Positions 1-9,808 of a DNA stretch of 64,000 nucleotides are shown here, piece after piece (position 1 is the first letter of the stretch; every line of letters starts with the position of its first letter). The translations under genes and the position numbers were made by a program. The notes under the pieces are model-generated. The model had not been told where the DNA came from. It was given only the letters and a program-made list of their open reading frames with translations, and did not search any database. The DNA is from Gyromitra esculenta (taxonomy: Eukaryota > Ascomycota > Pezizomycetes > Pezizales > Discinaceae): the NCBI GenBank assembly GCA_038503075.1, contig JBCAML010000010.1:1302001-1366000 (forward strand), written 5' to 3'.

Positions 1-268
1 CGAATCGCCCGAACCGCAAGAGGAGCATCGAATTTCCAATGGGCCCTCAGCAGTTGCACAATATGACTATGAAGCTACAGAAGAAAACGAACTCAGTTTT
101 CCTGACGGAGCAATTATCGAAAACATTGAATTCCCCGATGATGACTGGTGGTTGGGTACATACAATCACAAGCGTGGACTCTTTGTGGGTTTTCCCCAAA
201 ATCTTACCCTCATTTCGTCGTACTAATTATTACAATAGCCAGCAAACTATGTCGAGCTACGCCAGTAG
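1..268 (+). CDS. abp1: Abp1/drebrin-like actin-binding protein, C-terminal SH3 domain (3' end of gene)
   Basis: Only the last part of this gene is in the window; it enters at the left edge in the frame starting at base 2. The reading frame gives an SH3 domain with the ALYDYEA-like start (AVAQYDYEA), NELSF, a DDDWWLG core and, after splicing, GLFPANYVELRQ and a stop at 266-268. Without splicing the frame degenerates after GLF. An intron at 185-238 (54 nt, donor GTGGGT, branch TACTAAT at 221-227, acceptor ATAG) restores the SH3 consensus exactly. The IEFPDDDWW segment and C-terminal position resemble the terminal SH3 of fungal Abp1, which links Arp2/3-dependent actin patches to endocytic partners through proline-rich ligands. 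Other SH3 proteins are possible because the N-terminal ADF-homology domain lies outside the window. The SH3 call is firm; the Abp1 identity is inference. Confidence 0.75.
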
Positions 269-952
269 ACTGGAGGCATAGTATCGACAAAAGTCGTCTC
301 ATTTCTACTCGAGAAACTATATAAACCCTTTTATATTGCCTCTGCTTTCCCATATATTATTCAGTGATCGTTGCAATTGAAAAGCTGTATTAAAAAGGGT
401 TATTGGATTGTTTTTTGCGCTGTATAATTCTTTCCAAATCCATACTCTTCCCCATCACGCGAATATCCATCTTAAGAGAAAGAGAAATTGAGTGATGATG
501 CGAACCCCTAGCGGCTTTCTCTTAGAGGGCACAGTTTATTCTTTTGATCACTCTACAGGTACATCTCTTATAATTTTGCATGTGTACAATTTCTGAAGGG
601 ATATCAGCAAATATTTTTCCCTTCCTTATGCTATTTTTGGTTAATGGAGTTTCAAACACACAACAGCATGGATTTTGGTATGAGAAAAATTGTCACGAGA
701 TTTTTATGTGCAGGATATGTATAGCTAATCACCTACTTGTTTAATACAATTTCTTAAATAAAATTACGGTACAGGACATGTTTCGGGCCACTCCCAACTA
801 GGATTAGCTTGTTTAACGTATTATTCTGTGTACCCGATCATCACTGTGTAACCAATCAGGCACAAAGCCTCACAAATTCCAGTGCAACATGATGTACCCC
901 ACTTCATGCAATGATTCTAAACCTCAGCAACCACTAGCGAAGACTACAAATC
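269..952. other. Intergenic DNA downstream of the SH3 gene
   Basis: AT-rich sequence with no convincing ORF. It should hold the 3' UTR and polyadenylation region of the SH3 gene and the left flank of the Fot1/pogo-like element. I recognise no RNA gene or terminal repeat here. Confidence 0.5.
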
Positions 953-1045
953 ATGGGCCGGATCTCAAATAAAGATCAAGCAGAGTTTGAGCAACGGATA
1001 GCTGATGCCAAAAAAGATCTCCAGTCAGGAAAACTCAAAGACATA
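953..1045 (+). pseudogene. Fot1/pogo-like transposase, N-terminal piece
   Basis: An ATG at 953 opens MGRISNKDQAEFEQRI..SGKLKDI, the start of a pogo/Fot1 (CENP-B-like) transposase before its first helix-turn-helix. The frame is cut at 1045 by the Tc1/mariner-type element D. It resumes at 9443 as ..RTAAVVHGLAYTTLQNRLAG, which is the expected psq-type HTH. Joining the two pieces through the TA duplication rebuilds a normal N-terminus, so this is one gene split by a later insertion. It is probably a dead transposon rather than a host CENP-B homologue, because an in-frame stop lies further on. Confidence 0.65.
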
Positions 1046-1343
1046 TAGTTGGGGACGCCTATATCCGGAGTGCCAAAACCGCCCGGTTAAAAAATTCTTC
1101 ACATCAACCACAACACCTAATAAAAATAAAAGCGCTCTATAGATCGATAGAGAAAGACCTATATTATAGTTCTATAGAGAGAAAATGAATTATAAGATGG
1201 TGGTTGTGATGATGAAGAGGTTGAAGTAAGTACAGTTTTGGTAGCGAGGGGGGAGAACGCCCTCCATAAAATATGTCCAAAATTACCCGATTAGGAAATA
1301 TATAATGCTGGCATATCCTAAAAAGGAAATATGACTAAGCTAT

Positions 1344-2968
1344 TTACCATTTCGTTTTATCTTTTACTTGACGATGGCTTATATATACAGTCTCTTTAAA
1401 GGCTTTTGTCCCATACAATAACCCATCAATATATCCATCTAAAATACGCATACAATGAAAATAAAATCTATTAATTGAAGCAGAAGAAACAGAGTCAAGT
1501 GCAGCAGGTAGTACTTCTCTTAGCCCTTCCAACGAAAACTGACAATTTTCTCTTGCAAAATATTTTGCTGCACACCAAAGCATCTCTATAAAATTTAGCT
1601 CGCAATGAAACTTAGGATAGAAAATAACTAATTGATTAAAAGCTTTGAACTCTTCTTGCAATTGCCCCTTTTGTGCTCTAAAATCTTTTTCAGCTCTCAA
1701 AATTGCATGAGCACAGCAGCCACCATCAATAGCTGAATTACAACCTGTATGATTACTATCAACTGGATTTCAAGTAACATTTTTCTGCTGTCACTTCTCC
1801 TGTCCTGCAATAGTCCATGTTCCTTTAAAACCTGCTCAACTCCTTTAGGTTTGCCTCATAACTGGACAATAGAGTGATTCTCAGGAAATATCATAGGTTG
1901 TGGTCTTTGCTTGAAGGAAATAAAGCCCTCACACATCAGGTGCAAAAGAACAATAATTTGTAGCATTGTCAAACGCAAAAAGAGTTTGGCAGGCAGGAAA
2001 AGCACGATGAAAAATAGGTAATGCTACCTTCATTGTATGCTCAACCATTTTATCACCCGTCCAGTAGTTATCCTTTCCATATTGAAAAAAGTGCATGGAA
2101 TCCCTTATTGGTTTGCTGCCATCCGAAGGCCACATAAAATCTTGTGCCAGTTCCTCATCTGGTATAGAATCAGGAACCTTCAACCGTCCACCAGGCGTTC
2201 AAAAACCTGATACCATTATTTCTTTACCACTTCATTTTGGTGTGAAAGGTTGACAACCTTCTTTTTTCCATCCTTGCCTTTTTCCATCATTTGCATTGAA
2301 TGTTGACTCATCATGTGTCACAAAAACCAATGGTTTTTCTCCTTGCAAAAGAGTTGAAGGAAGTTCCCAAGTGCCGTCCTTTTTCAATATCACCAATCTT
2401 TGTTTATGCATTTGTCATTGAAGAATGAACACCTCTTTCCGATAAGCAACAACATCATCCCCCTCATGACCGTCCATGTAGACACCTTTTTTGTATTCTC
2501 CACGGAAAAACCCAATTTTATTCAACCATCTCCTGGCTGTTCTTGCTTGAATTCGATTTCCATTGGGCCCGAATGTGTCTACAAGAATACTAGTAGCTCT
2601 TTTAGAGTCTAAATATGTTCGGATTGCGTTGGCAAAGCTGTAGCCTGTGATTGTATCTGTAAAGTAAAAGTGTGTGTTAGTTACATAAAACTTTGCTAGT
2701 TCCTGTACTTTATACTTGTAAAATATAGAAAAATACCTAGATTTGCACCGGACAAGCATTCCCTTACTGTTAATTGAACACTTTCATCATTAAACCAGGA
2801 GTATGTCTTTGCAAAACAGCCCCGTCTCCCCTCTTCAATATCTCTTTCCCTGATCCATTGCAACTCCAATGTTACAATTTTTCTAGAAAAGTAAACACCT
2901 TTCCCGAAGCATCTTGCTACCAATATCGCCATCTTTTCTCTTGTTTCCCCTTCTTTTCTTGACTCTTG
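1344..2968 (-). pseudogene. DDE transposase of element D, central and C-terminal part
   Basis: Minus-strand frames contain, in order, FGKGVYFSRKIV and AKTYSWFNDE (near 2780-2940), a middle region at 2415-2759, LPIFHRAF..TLFAFDNATNY at 1929-2183 (an Asp followed by Asn, as in the catalytic strand of this family), and YPKFHCELNFIEMLW at 1344-1700, the counterpart of the NPIE.W motif of Tc1-like DDE enzymes. The C-terminus (GLLYGTKAFKETVY.SHRQV) matches a transposase group common in fungal genomes. The frames are broken by several frameshifts and stops, so the protein cannot be made. The N-terminal part is at 6839-7501 beyond the E1 LTR, and the two halves join at FLRM/QESRKEG. Confidence 0.65.
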
Positions 2969-3540
2969 CATACTTTAACAAGTGTAGTCCTACTGCTCTG
3001 TAGTGGGAATGGGTATAGGAATCCGGCCGTTGCAAATACTAGAAATCAGGTTGAGATGTTAAGAGTATTTTTGTGCAAGGTACTCAATAATCTTAAGGGC
3101 TCTACTTGGTAGTCTTCTGTCTGATGAGACTGGGAAGAAGAGCAACAGGTGGCGGGGTCATGCACTATCTTTATAGTGCTACTAACTCTCTGTCCTCTTT
3201 CTGTTCTACTCTGCTGGGGGCTCGTCAAGACCCTGAGGACATGCCAAGCTATAGCGGGCAGGGTACCTCCGGATGCAGCTAAGGATCACTTCAGCGCTCT
3301 CTAGCATTCCTCGGTGTAAAGGGGACCCTCCTAGAGACAAGGACTTTGGAGCATAGCCTTGCGAATATGTGTATGTGTATAATGGATAAAGATAATTGCT
3401 TCAGCAGAAAGTTGTAGCTCGCAAAACGTAATATAAATAAGGTTTCACTTCGCAGATAACTCGCTATTGCTACTATCGTGTGGAAGATGAGTATTCTTTA
3501 CAGATGGCCGTGATCTCAATACTTTCATACTAGTAATCCA

Positions 3541-5006
3541 CATCAGCAAAAATGGTGATTGTCGCCCCGTCCGCCTGATGAATCAGAAGGTTTGGGCGGT
3601 TGGGGCGGAATGTTACCCTTTAGGTGTAGATTTTTTTCGCCCAGTACCTGGGTGCCAACCTCCTAGGGGTCCGCTTCTCTGGGTGTCATTTTTGCGTTTT
3701 TGGTAGAGAATGCTTCCAGGAGATACCTCCCAAAAGCTTGCTCTCCTAGTAGAAGTGTAGAATAATTGGCAAGCTGTTCAGAAGTCAATGGCGACTGCAG
3801 GCCGGGGGAAAGCATAAGGGTCATGGCACTGTTTAGGACTTCAATTGTGTACTATATATTGCTCTATTGATTTATATACTGATCTATATATGTCTATATA
3901 AATGCATATCTAAGCTATGGGGGGTGGCTCCGAAGTGGGCAGGAAACAGGCGCCAGAGCGAGCAGGAGAGCGAGCAGGAAAGAGGCCCCAAAGCGGGCAG
4001 AAAAGCGGGCAGGAAAGCGGGCAGGAAACAGGCACCCAAGCAGGCAGAAAAGCGAGCAGGAAACAGGCGCCTAAGCGAGCAGGAAAGCGAGCAGGAAATA
4101 GGCCACGAAGCAGGCAAGAAGCAGACCCTGAAGCAGGCAGGAAAGCAGGCAGGAAACAGGCGCCTAGGCGAGCAGGAGAGAGAGCAGGAAACAGGCCCCA
4201 GAGCCGGCAGGAAAGCGAGCAGGAAACAGGCGCCTAAACGAGCAAGAAAGTGAGCAGGAAATAGGCCATGAAGCAGGCAGGAAACAGGCCCTAAAGCAGG
4301 CCAGAAGCAGGCCCTAAAGCTGGCAGGAAGCAGGCCCTAAAGCTGGCAGGAAAGCGAGCAGGAAATAGGCCCTAAAGCTGGCTGGAAAGCGAGTGGGGAA
4401 GCAAGCTAAGAGTGGCCGTGATTGTTTTGGGGGGGGTCAAAAGCTTTGGGTACTAGAAACACACGATGTTAGCAGTATTCGCCTATAGGGAGGAAGGAAG
4501 GGGTGGAGAATGGAGAGAATGGGGGGAAGGGTGTTGATATGGAAGGAAGGGCAGAAGGGAGAGTGGGTGGGAAGGAATAGGTGGAGATTGCGGTGTCGTC
4601 AAGGCAATGCCACCTCAGGCAGTAGGGCAACCCCAGCGCAGGTAGGGTAACCGTGGGTTAGGGTTCCGACTTTGCTGCTTTCGCGAGAATTCTCTAAGAC
4701 CCTAGGGTCAGGGTTTCGAATTAGCATTTTTTGCGAAGTCATTTTTTTTTGGATTTTTTTTTTTGCTAAGTGCCCAGGGCTAGTGTTGCACTGTGCACCC
4801 AGAGACAGGAGAATGAAGCAGATCTTGCAGGCGAGAGGGCTGGAAAGAGAGCTTCCGGAGGAGGCAGCTTGTGGGTAATGGTTCTGGGCGGCCTCTGGGA
4901 GGTGGGGGGTTGCCTGGAGAGCACGGGGTGCGATGGATTCACGGGGCGGAATGTAGCCCTTCTGGAAGACAAGCTCCGTCCGGGCGGGATTTTATTTTTG
5001 CTGATG
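3541..5006 (+). mobile_element. K-type inverted-repeat element (K1) with internal minisatellite
   Basis: Termini are CATCAGCAAAAAT at the left and its reverse complement at the right. The flanks repeat CA (3539-3540 and 5007-5008), suggesting a 2-bp duplication inside G1. It has no transposase. It carries the minisatellite at 3937-4400 and then a G-rich stretch (4490-4570). An opposite-strand copy is at 28932-30610. Confidence 0.6.
3937..4400 (+). repeat. AGCAGGAAA-rich minisatellite
   Basis: Irregular tandem units built on GAGCAGGAAA, GGCAGGAAA and CAGGCGCC motifs, with variable unit length (about 8-36 nt). The long ORFs across it in several frames (Gln/Ala/Gly/Lys-rich) are by-products of the repeat. 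A reverse-complement version occurs at 29530-29845 in the other K copy. Confidence 0.85.
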
Positions 5007-6316
5007 CAGACCCACAGACTTGAACCAACCTGTACTTACTTCGCTCAGGTTCTACTCAGGCAGGTTTGCATTCCGCCGCTGAGAGAACACTTATCTCCAA
5101 TGGTTGGTCATACCACATGGTAGATTCAAGCCTGAGGATTACGCGGACATTCCAAGCAACAGAGCCTGCTGCAGAATACAGCATCGGCAGAAGGACCCAC
5201 TTCCACAGTCTCCTCACCTCTCTGCCTTCTGCCTAGGGACCTGTCATCGCTCAATGGTGATTGGCAGGAGTCAGGACAACATTCCAAGCAGCCAACTTCG
5301 GGAGCTCATAACTCAGCCAATACTTGTCTGATTGACTTCATCTTTTCACAGGAGCTCCGTCATATACCCTCCGGGCCACGTTCCGCCGCACGGATTGGCG
5401 TGACGACCCAGGGGTTACATTTACCCTCCGGGACGCGCTTTTTTAGCCCATGTCCCCCCTTCTCCAATAATATGGATCAGGATGGCTTTGCTGTCGCAGT
5501 GGGGCTAGTAGCACCCAATAGAACTGTCTGAAGACTTCTTCTGAGCCCTCTACAAGTGTTGGCTTGTACTGAATCGCCTGCGCCAGGCGCAGTGGGCCCG
5601 CTACGTCAGTGGTTCCTACTGAGAGGTAACCCCTAGCGCTTTCCAATCCAACTGACATGAGTGTCTGCAATGTTATCATCAGCTAGTCACGTACCTAGAG
5701 TTCTTGGCCTATGGAAGAGAGTCTCCACCATCCAAGTCTTGCACCAGTAGTGGTTGCCCTTCGGCAGAACCCCTCCTGGTGTGGTGGTGTGGCACATGGG
5801 AGCGACCCCACGCCATACTCCACTTCTCCAACTATAGTAGGGTTACTGGTTACCCTGCCTAGGTAGGGTAACTGTGCCATTGTGGTTACCCTGCAATGTA
5901 GGGTAACTGGCTCCCAGCTGTTACCCTGCGGTGCTGGGCTCCAGCTGTCTACTAAGTTCAATGACTGCACACAACTAAGATAATACTGCTCATGACATGT
6001 AACTAATGGTAGTACCGTTACACTCGGTTGTTCTGTCCGGTTGGACCTCTTAGATCCGCCTACTGCATGCCATGCCTATGTTGGATGCAGGAATCGGCGT
6101 TGATCTGTCGATTGTTGCATGTGAGGTGTCCTGCACTTAATAGATTCCCTATTGCCGCACCAATGGCTCTGGGCCACTGGTACATGCACAGATGGATTGG
6201 GAACACCACCACAGGAGCTTCCTGTGTTTGGTATCACCGGAGATACACCATCGGCTTGTCAGCTAATGCTATTCTCGCTGTTTCCACTCCATTGGAACAG
6301 CAGGGTAGCAGGTATC

Positions 6317-6721
6317 TCTTGCGGTTCAGTTCCTCATTAAGCCCTTCAGTATCCCTGAAGGTTAGCAGTGCCACTTAAGAGAGGTACTAACACGTTCGAC
6401 CAGTGCGAGGTTTCTACAAGTTCTACAATGGGGTCAAACTCAAGGCGAGTTAAGTGCAGCGGATAGGACAGCGACAGCGAGGGTTCTGAGGTAGAACCGA
6501 GATGGTCTTATATTGATACAGTAGAAGTGAAACCAGAATGTTGCTTAAGGAAAGAAGAAGAACAACCAAAGCGACCGAAATCCATCACTTAAATACCCCG
6601 CTTTCCTTTACCAAGACTTATAGCCGAAAGATAACCAAACAACAAAGAATTGTACAACCATTCGTGCAATATTACAACCATTAACCGAACCCTAACCAGT
6701 TACCTGGTTCTATCCATGAAA
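6317..6721 (-). mobile_element. Solo LTR, family A (A0)
   Basis: Matches the LTRs of the complete gypsy element at 47149-53072, with the same gene orientation. It is flanked by GTATC/GTTTC (6312-6316 and 6722-6726) inside E1. The left terminus is slightly rearranged (TCTCTTGCGG). Confidence 0.75.
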
Positions 6722-6838
6722 GTTTCCTCTATCATGTGGTAGCTACACCACTCATGCTGATCCTTACTACCTCTCCGCTTGCCTGATACTATTAAGCTTC
6801 ATTGCAGGTAAAGGTGTTGTCAATCCGTTGCACATTCT

Positions 6839-7501
6839 TAAAAATGCCATGACTGCTTGGCAACGCATTAAGTTTTGCCCTACTAAACTTGAGCCAGCAC
6901 CTTTAGACTTTATTTTTTTCTCCATAGCTATTCTAGCCTTTCCTTCGTTATTGGTTAAAATTTGGGTGACAGGTGAAGTTTCTGAGATAAGAAACCGTTC
7001 GTTAAGGGGACGGCAGTGTTTAGCTGCCTGTTTCAGCTTGAAAACTTTTTGTTTAACTCTTTGCTGGGTTTTTATGCTGGGTGTTGGGCCACGTTGGTAA
7101 GGAATACTGATTGTTGACTCGGAAACCCCCTCTTTTTTCTTCTCGAGCAGAATTTTAAAAGCATCTTCATTAAGTTCCACAATATCCTCTTCATCTGTGA
7201 ACTCACTCTCTTCTTCACTTTCATCATCGTTATCAGAGTAGGCCCAGTCAAAGTGTAGGTTGTACAGCTGGCGCAAGTTGTTCAACTCCGTCCATGACCC
7301 TTCTTCACTCTCGTCAGTCAACCTTTCAATTAATTCTTCAGACACCTCTTCCTCAATTCTTCTTTTTTTTATTGCTTTAGCTCCTTGCAAGTGGTGTGCT
7401 CTCTTACTGAATTGTGGCATATTCGGTGGTTGTAGTTGTGGTTGTGGTTGAAAAACTCCCCTGAAGCCCCCCCTATAGCTATGCTTTCTTCCAAAAATCA
7501 A
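6839..7501 (-). pseudogene. DDE transposase of element D, N-terminal part
   Basis: A minus-strand frame starting at 7501 gives a basic N-terminus (Gln/Pro-rich, then KAIKKRR), a long acidic stretch (DNDDESEEESEFTDEED, residues about 90-107) and the conserved QNLMRCQAVMAFLRM, where E1 interrupts it. The next residues, QESRKEGETREKMA, are found at 2930-2968 on the other side of E1. The acidic and basic regions suggest a DNA- or chromatin-binding N-terminus. The reading frame past the junction runs into LTR sequence and is meaningless. Confidence 0.6.
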
Positions 7502-7696
7502 CTCTATAGTACGACCAGTAAAATGAATACATGCTATATTAAAATTATCCCTAATTGTACAATAAGTATTTTACATTTATGAACTAGTAAAGTGAAATTA
7601 TTTTTTATTATTTGCGGTTTTCACTACTGAAAATGAATGTGTAAGACCGGTACTTCTTACCGCACAGGAAATCTCAGAGAAGCTTTAGATAACAAT

Positions 7697-8130
7697 TTAG
7701 ACGCTATAACCTGCCCGGTTGCTATCCGCAACACAATACACAGGCACAAGTCCTAACTGCTTTTTATGAACCACTAAAAGATAACCGTAGGGTTCAAAGT
7801 GGGGATCAAGCAAAGTTCCGTGAAGAACTTCCAATAGTAAGGTTTTATAACTAAAGCTGAAGGGGCCTTGGCCCTGGGTATAGTTTAATATCACTTGTTC
7901 TGCTTGTTTGGTATCGTGTTCGTTCAAATATACTCATCATCTAGCCAATCTGGAAGTAAGAGGTCTGTTGTGGATGCATTGTGACTTTGTGGCTTGTGTT
8001 GCGTGAAGCAACAACAAAGTCTCTTGAAGAAATAAAGGATTCTTTGAATGAAGAAAGTATTACTTGAAGATGACACGAACACAGGATCTTGAGAGTATGA
8101 ATGAAAGTCGTATACCGTTAAGCTATACAA
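7697..8130 (-). pseudogene. Two overlapping small ORFs inside LTR L1, function unknown
   Basis: An upstream ORF (8130-7924, 68 aa, ending LLPDWLDDEYI) overlaps the start of a downstream ORF (7927-7697, 76 aa, containing LEVLHGTLLDPHFEPYGYLLVVHKK and CVADSNRAGYSV). The downstream frame is also seen in L2 at about 54610-54767. There four of seven substitutions over the shared stretch are silent, although one extra base breaks the L2 frame. This hints at past coding selection within the LTR. I recognise no domain; it could be a remnant of a retroelement accessory protein or chance. Confidence 0.3.
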
Positions 8131-8475
8131 TATAATATTGATTAAGCTCGTTCTTCGTCGCTAATGATCCAAAAGAAGACCTTTCTCAACGGTAGAACAA
8201 GGGACTACTTATAGTAGCCAAGCGTCGAATACAAAGGCAATGTAATACCATGAACTAACATGAAGAAATCCCATAGACCCTGACCAATTTCCTTCACTCC
8301 TACCCCTCTTGTAATCGTATAGTGTGATTGTCAGAAATAACCAGCGGCACAACATATAATTGAATCGGGGCCCCGTCGATCGAAAGAGTTGGCCATTGAT
8401 GGCACAAGGAAACCAAACATCCAATCCGAATCTTATTAATAATCAACCAAGATTAATAATAACCGACATGGTCGG

Positions 8476-8963
8476 GAATTGAACGGTACTCCATATATGT
8501 GCATCATAAGCGAACTCAAGTCGTCTCACGGTTCAGTCCCTCGTTAAGCCCTTCAGTATCCCTGAGGGTGAGCAGTGCTACTTAAGCGAGGTACTAACAC
8601 GTTCGAAGAGTGCAGTATTTCTACAAGTTCTACGAGGGGTCTATCTCAAGGCGAGATAAGTGCGGCGAAGGGGACAGCGACAGCGAGGGTTCTGAGGTAG
8701 AACCGAGATAGTATTCGACAATTACAAGAGAAGGTAAACGAGAACGTTGCTTAAGGAAAGAAAGAAGAAGAGAAAACCACAGCGACCGAAATCCTTCACT
8801 TAAATACCCCGCTTTCCCGTAACACAAACAACACCCTAACAATAACCGAGAAACAACCGAACAACAAAGCCATTATATCCCGACGACCCTTCGTTACTAC
8901 CAACGACTTCTCCTTAACCCATTACCCAGTTTCATCCGTGAAAAGTCGTAACCAACTAAGCTA
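8476..8963 (-). other. tRNA-like sequence (pol III A and B box motifs) at the start of LTR L1
   Basis: On the minus strand TAGCTTAGTTGG (8952-8963) fits an A box and GTTCAATTC (8476-8484) a B box. They are separated by about 42 nt once LTR A1 is removed. No complete cloverleaf or clear anticodon arm could be folded by eye, and the L2 copy lacks this part. It may be a captured tRNA or SINE head, or a chance match. Confidence 0.35.
8524..8943 (-). mobile_element. Solo LTR, family A (A1)
   Basis: A 420-bp LTR with ends TCTCACGG..CCGTGAAA on the plus strand and a perfect duplication AGTCG (8519-8523 and 8944-8948). It lies inside L1 and contains the two-stem structure and a TATTTAAG promoter motif in its own orientation. 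Confidence 0.85.
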
Positions 8964-9014
8964 CCAATAGGTATAACAGAATGCCCCTACTACTCTGGCT
9001 ATAGGCGTCCCCAA

Positions 9015-9434
9015 TCTCACGGTTCGACACCTTTGTTAAGCCCTTCAGTATTCCTGAAGGTGAGCAGTGCTACTTAAGCGAGGTGTCAACACGTTTGAAT
9101 AGTGCAATGTTTTCTACAGGTTTCTACGAGGGGTCTGTCTCAAGGCGAGACAAGTGCAGCGAGGTGGACAGCTACAGTGAGGGTTCTGAGGTAGAACCGA
9201 GATGGTATTGAATAAACACAGTAGAAGGTAAACGAGAATGTTGCTTAAGGAAAGAAGAAGAAGGAAACACAGAACGAACAGAATCCATTGCTTAAATACC
9301 CCGCTTTCCCATACCATGACCCATACCTGACAACAACCGAAACATATCCGAACAACAAAAACATTATATAGGAAAAGTAAACCATAGCCACCAATAACCT
9401 CATCCTAACCCATTACCCGGTCTTATCCATGAAA
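9015..9434 (-). mobile_element. Solo LTR, family A (A2)
   Basis: A 420-bp LTR with perfect duplication CCCAA (9010-9014 and 9435-9439), inserted in the right terminal repeat of element D. Its outer stem is extended by GACACCT pairing with AGGTGTC. Confidence 0.85.
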
Positions 9435-9442
9435 CCCAACTG

Positions 9443-9808
9443 TACGGACTGCTGCAGTTGTCCATGGATTAGCATACACTACCCTCCAAAACCGTCTGGC
9501 AGGTACTGGAACCCATCAGGAAGCCCGTGTTGATCACCAAAATCTAACTAGTTTCAAAGAACTTGCAATAAAAAAATGGATATTGAAATTGGATGAGTGG
9601 GGATTTCCTTCTTGGCACCAATATGTGAAGGACATGGCCATAGATTTTCTTCGCAGTCATGGTATTCACAACTCAGTTCTTGGTAAAAGTTGATTTACAC
9701 GGTTTTTAACACGACATCCTAATATATCATGCAAATTTGCAACAAGGCTTGATCAGCAGCATGCTTATGCAAATAATCCTATTGTTTTAAAAGATTTCAA
9801 TGATAAAG
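9443..9808 (+). pseudogene. Fot1/pogo-like transposase, DNA-binding region continued
   Basis: The frame resumes after element D as RTAAVVHGLAYTTLQNRLAG (psq HTH). It continues with a CENP-B/Tc5-type second HTH: ELAIKKWILKLDEWGFPSW, VKDMAIDFLRSHG, then FLTRHPNISCKFATRLDQQ. A stop replaces a codon just before FTRFL. The gene ends at 9808 where the E3 LTR begins, so no DDE catalytic domain is present. This pairs with the piece at 953-1045. Confidence 0.65.

Larger units (their letters stand above)
3315..6022 (+). mobile_element. G-type solo LTR-like element (G1), carrying K1
   Basis: The element begins TGTAAAGG and ends CCGTTACA, with a perfect 5-bp duplication CTCGG (3310-3314 and 6023-6027) inside E1. 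Without K1 it is about 1.24 kb, the same as G2 at 23814-26486 once that copy's insertions are removed. TG..CA ends and a 5-bp duplication point to a solo LTR. No coding region is recognisable, so a DNA element with short inverted termini is not excluded. Confidence 0.6.
2974..6833 (+). mobile_element. E-type solo LTR (E1), carrying G1, K1 and LTR A0
   Basis: The sequence matches the roughly 737-bp LTRs of the outer gypsy element (30611-31347 and 55822-57002). It lies inside the transposase gene of D, with an imperfect 5-bp duplication CATAC/CATTC (2969-2973 and 6834-6838). Its left terminus has drifted (TTTAACAAG for TGTAACAGG). It is expanded by G1 at 3315-6022 and LTR A0 at 6317-6721. Confidence 0.65.
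7640..8978 (-). mobile_element. L-type solo LTR (L1), carrying LTR A1
   Basis: On the minus strand it begins TGTTATACC and ends CCGGTCTTACA, flanked by a perfect 5-bp duplication GAATG (7635-7639 and 8979-8983) within element D. Removing A1 leaves about 915 bp. The second copy, L2 at 53462-54823, shares its termini, a TATA-like CTATAAGTA/ATTATAAAT region and the segment coding for KTLLLEVLHGTLLDP. Confidence 0.7.
1046..9442 (-). mobile_element. Tc1/mariner-type DNA transposon D (split by nested elements)
   Basis: The ends are imperfect inverted repeats: TAGTTGGGGACGCCTATA at 1046 and, reversed, CAGTTGGGGACGCCTATA ending at 9442. Each is flanked by TA (1044-1045 and 9443-9444), as expected for the Tc1/mariner superfamily. 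Removing the E1, L1 and A2 insertions leaves about 2.8 kb encoding a DDE transposase on the minus strand (pieces at 6839-7501 and 1344-2968). It inserted into a Fot1/pogo-like gene. LTR A2 later landed only a few bases from its right end, so the right inverted repeat is itself interrupted. Confidence 0.7.

Noticed and set aside
3867..4253. Gln/Ala/Gly/Lys-rich ORFs of over 100 codons on both strands
   Set aside because: They span the minisatellite in three frames and have no domain; open only because the repeat unit lacks stops.
3900..4400. CRISPR-like array
   Set aside because: Units are contiguous and irregular without constant repeats and unique spacers, and the genome is fungal.
4650..4720. 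Telomere-like GGGTTAGGG near 4650 and CCCTAACCC near 29290
   Set aside because: A single unit inside K elements, not a tandem array.
8476..8963. A genuine tRNA gene
   Set aside because: A and B boxes match but no anticodon stem or acceptor pairing could be found by eye; listed only as tRNA-like.
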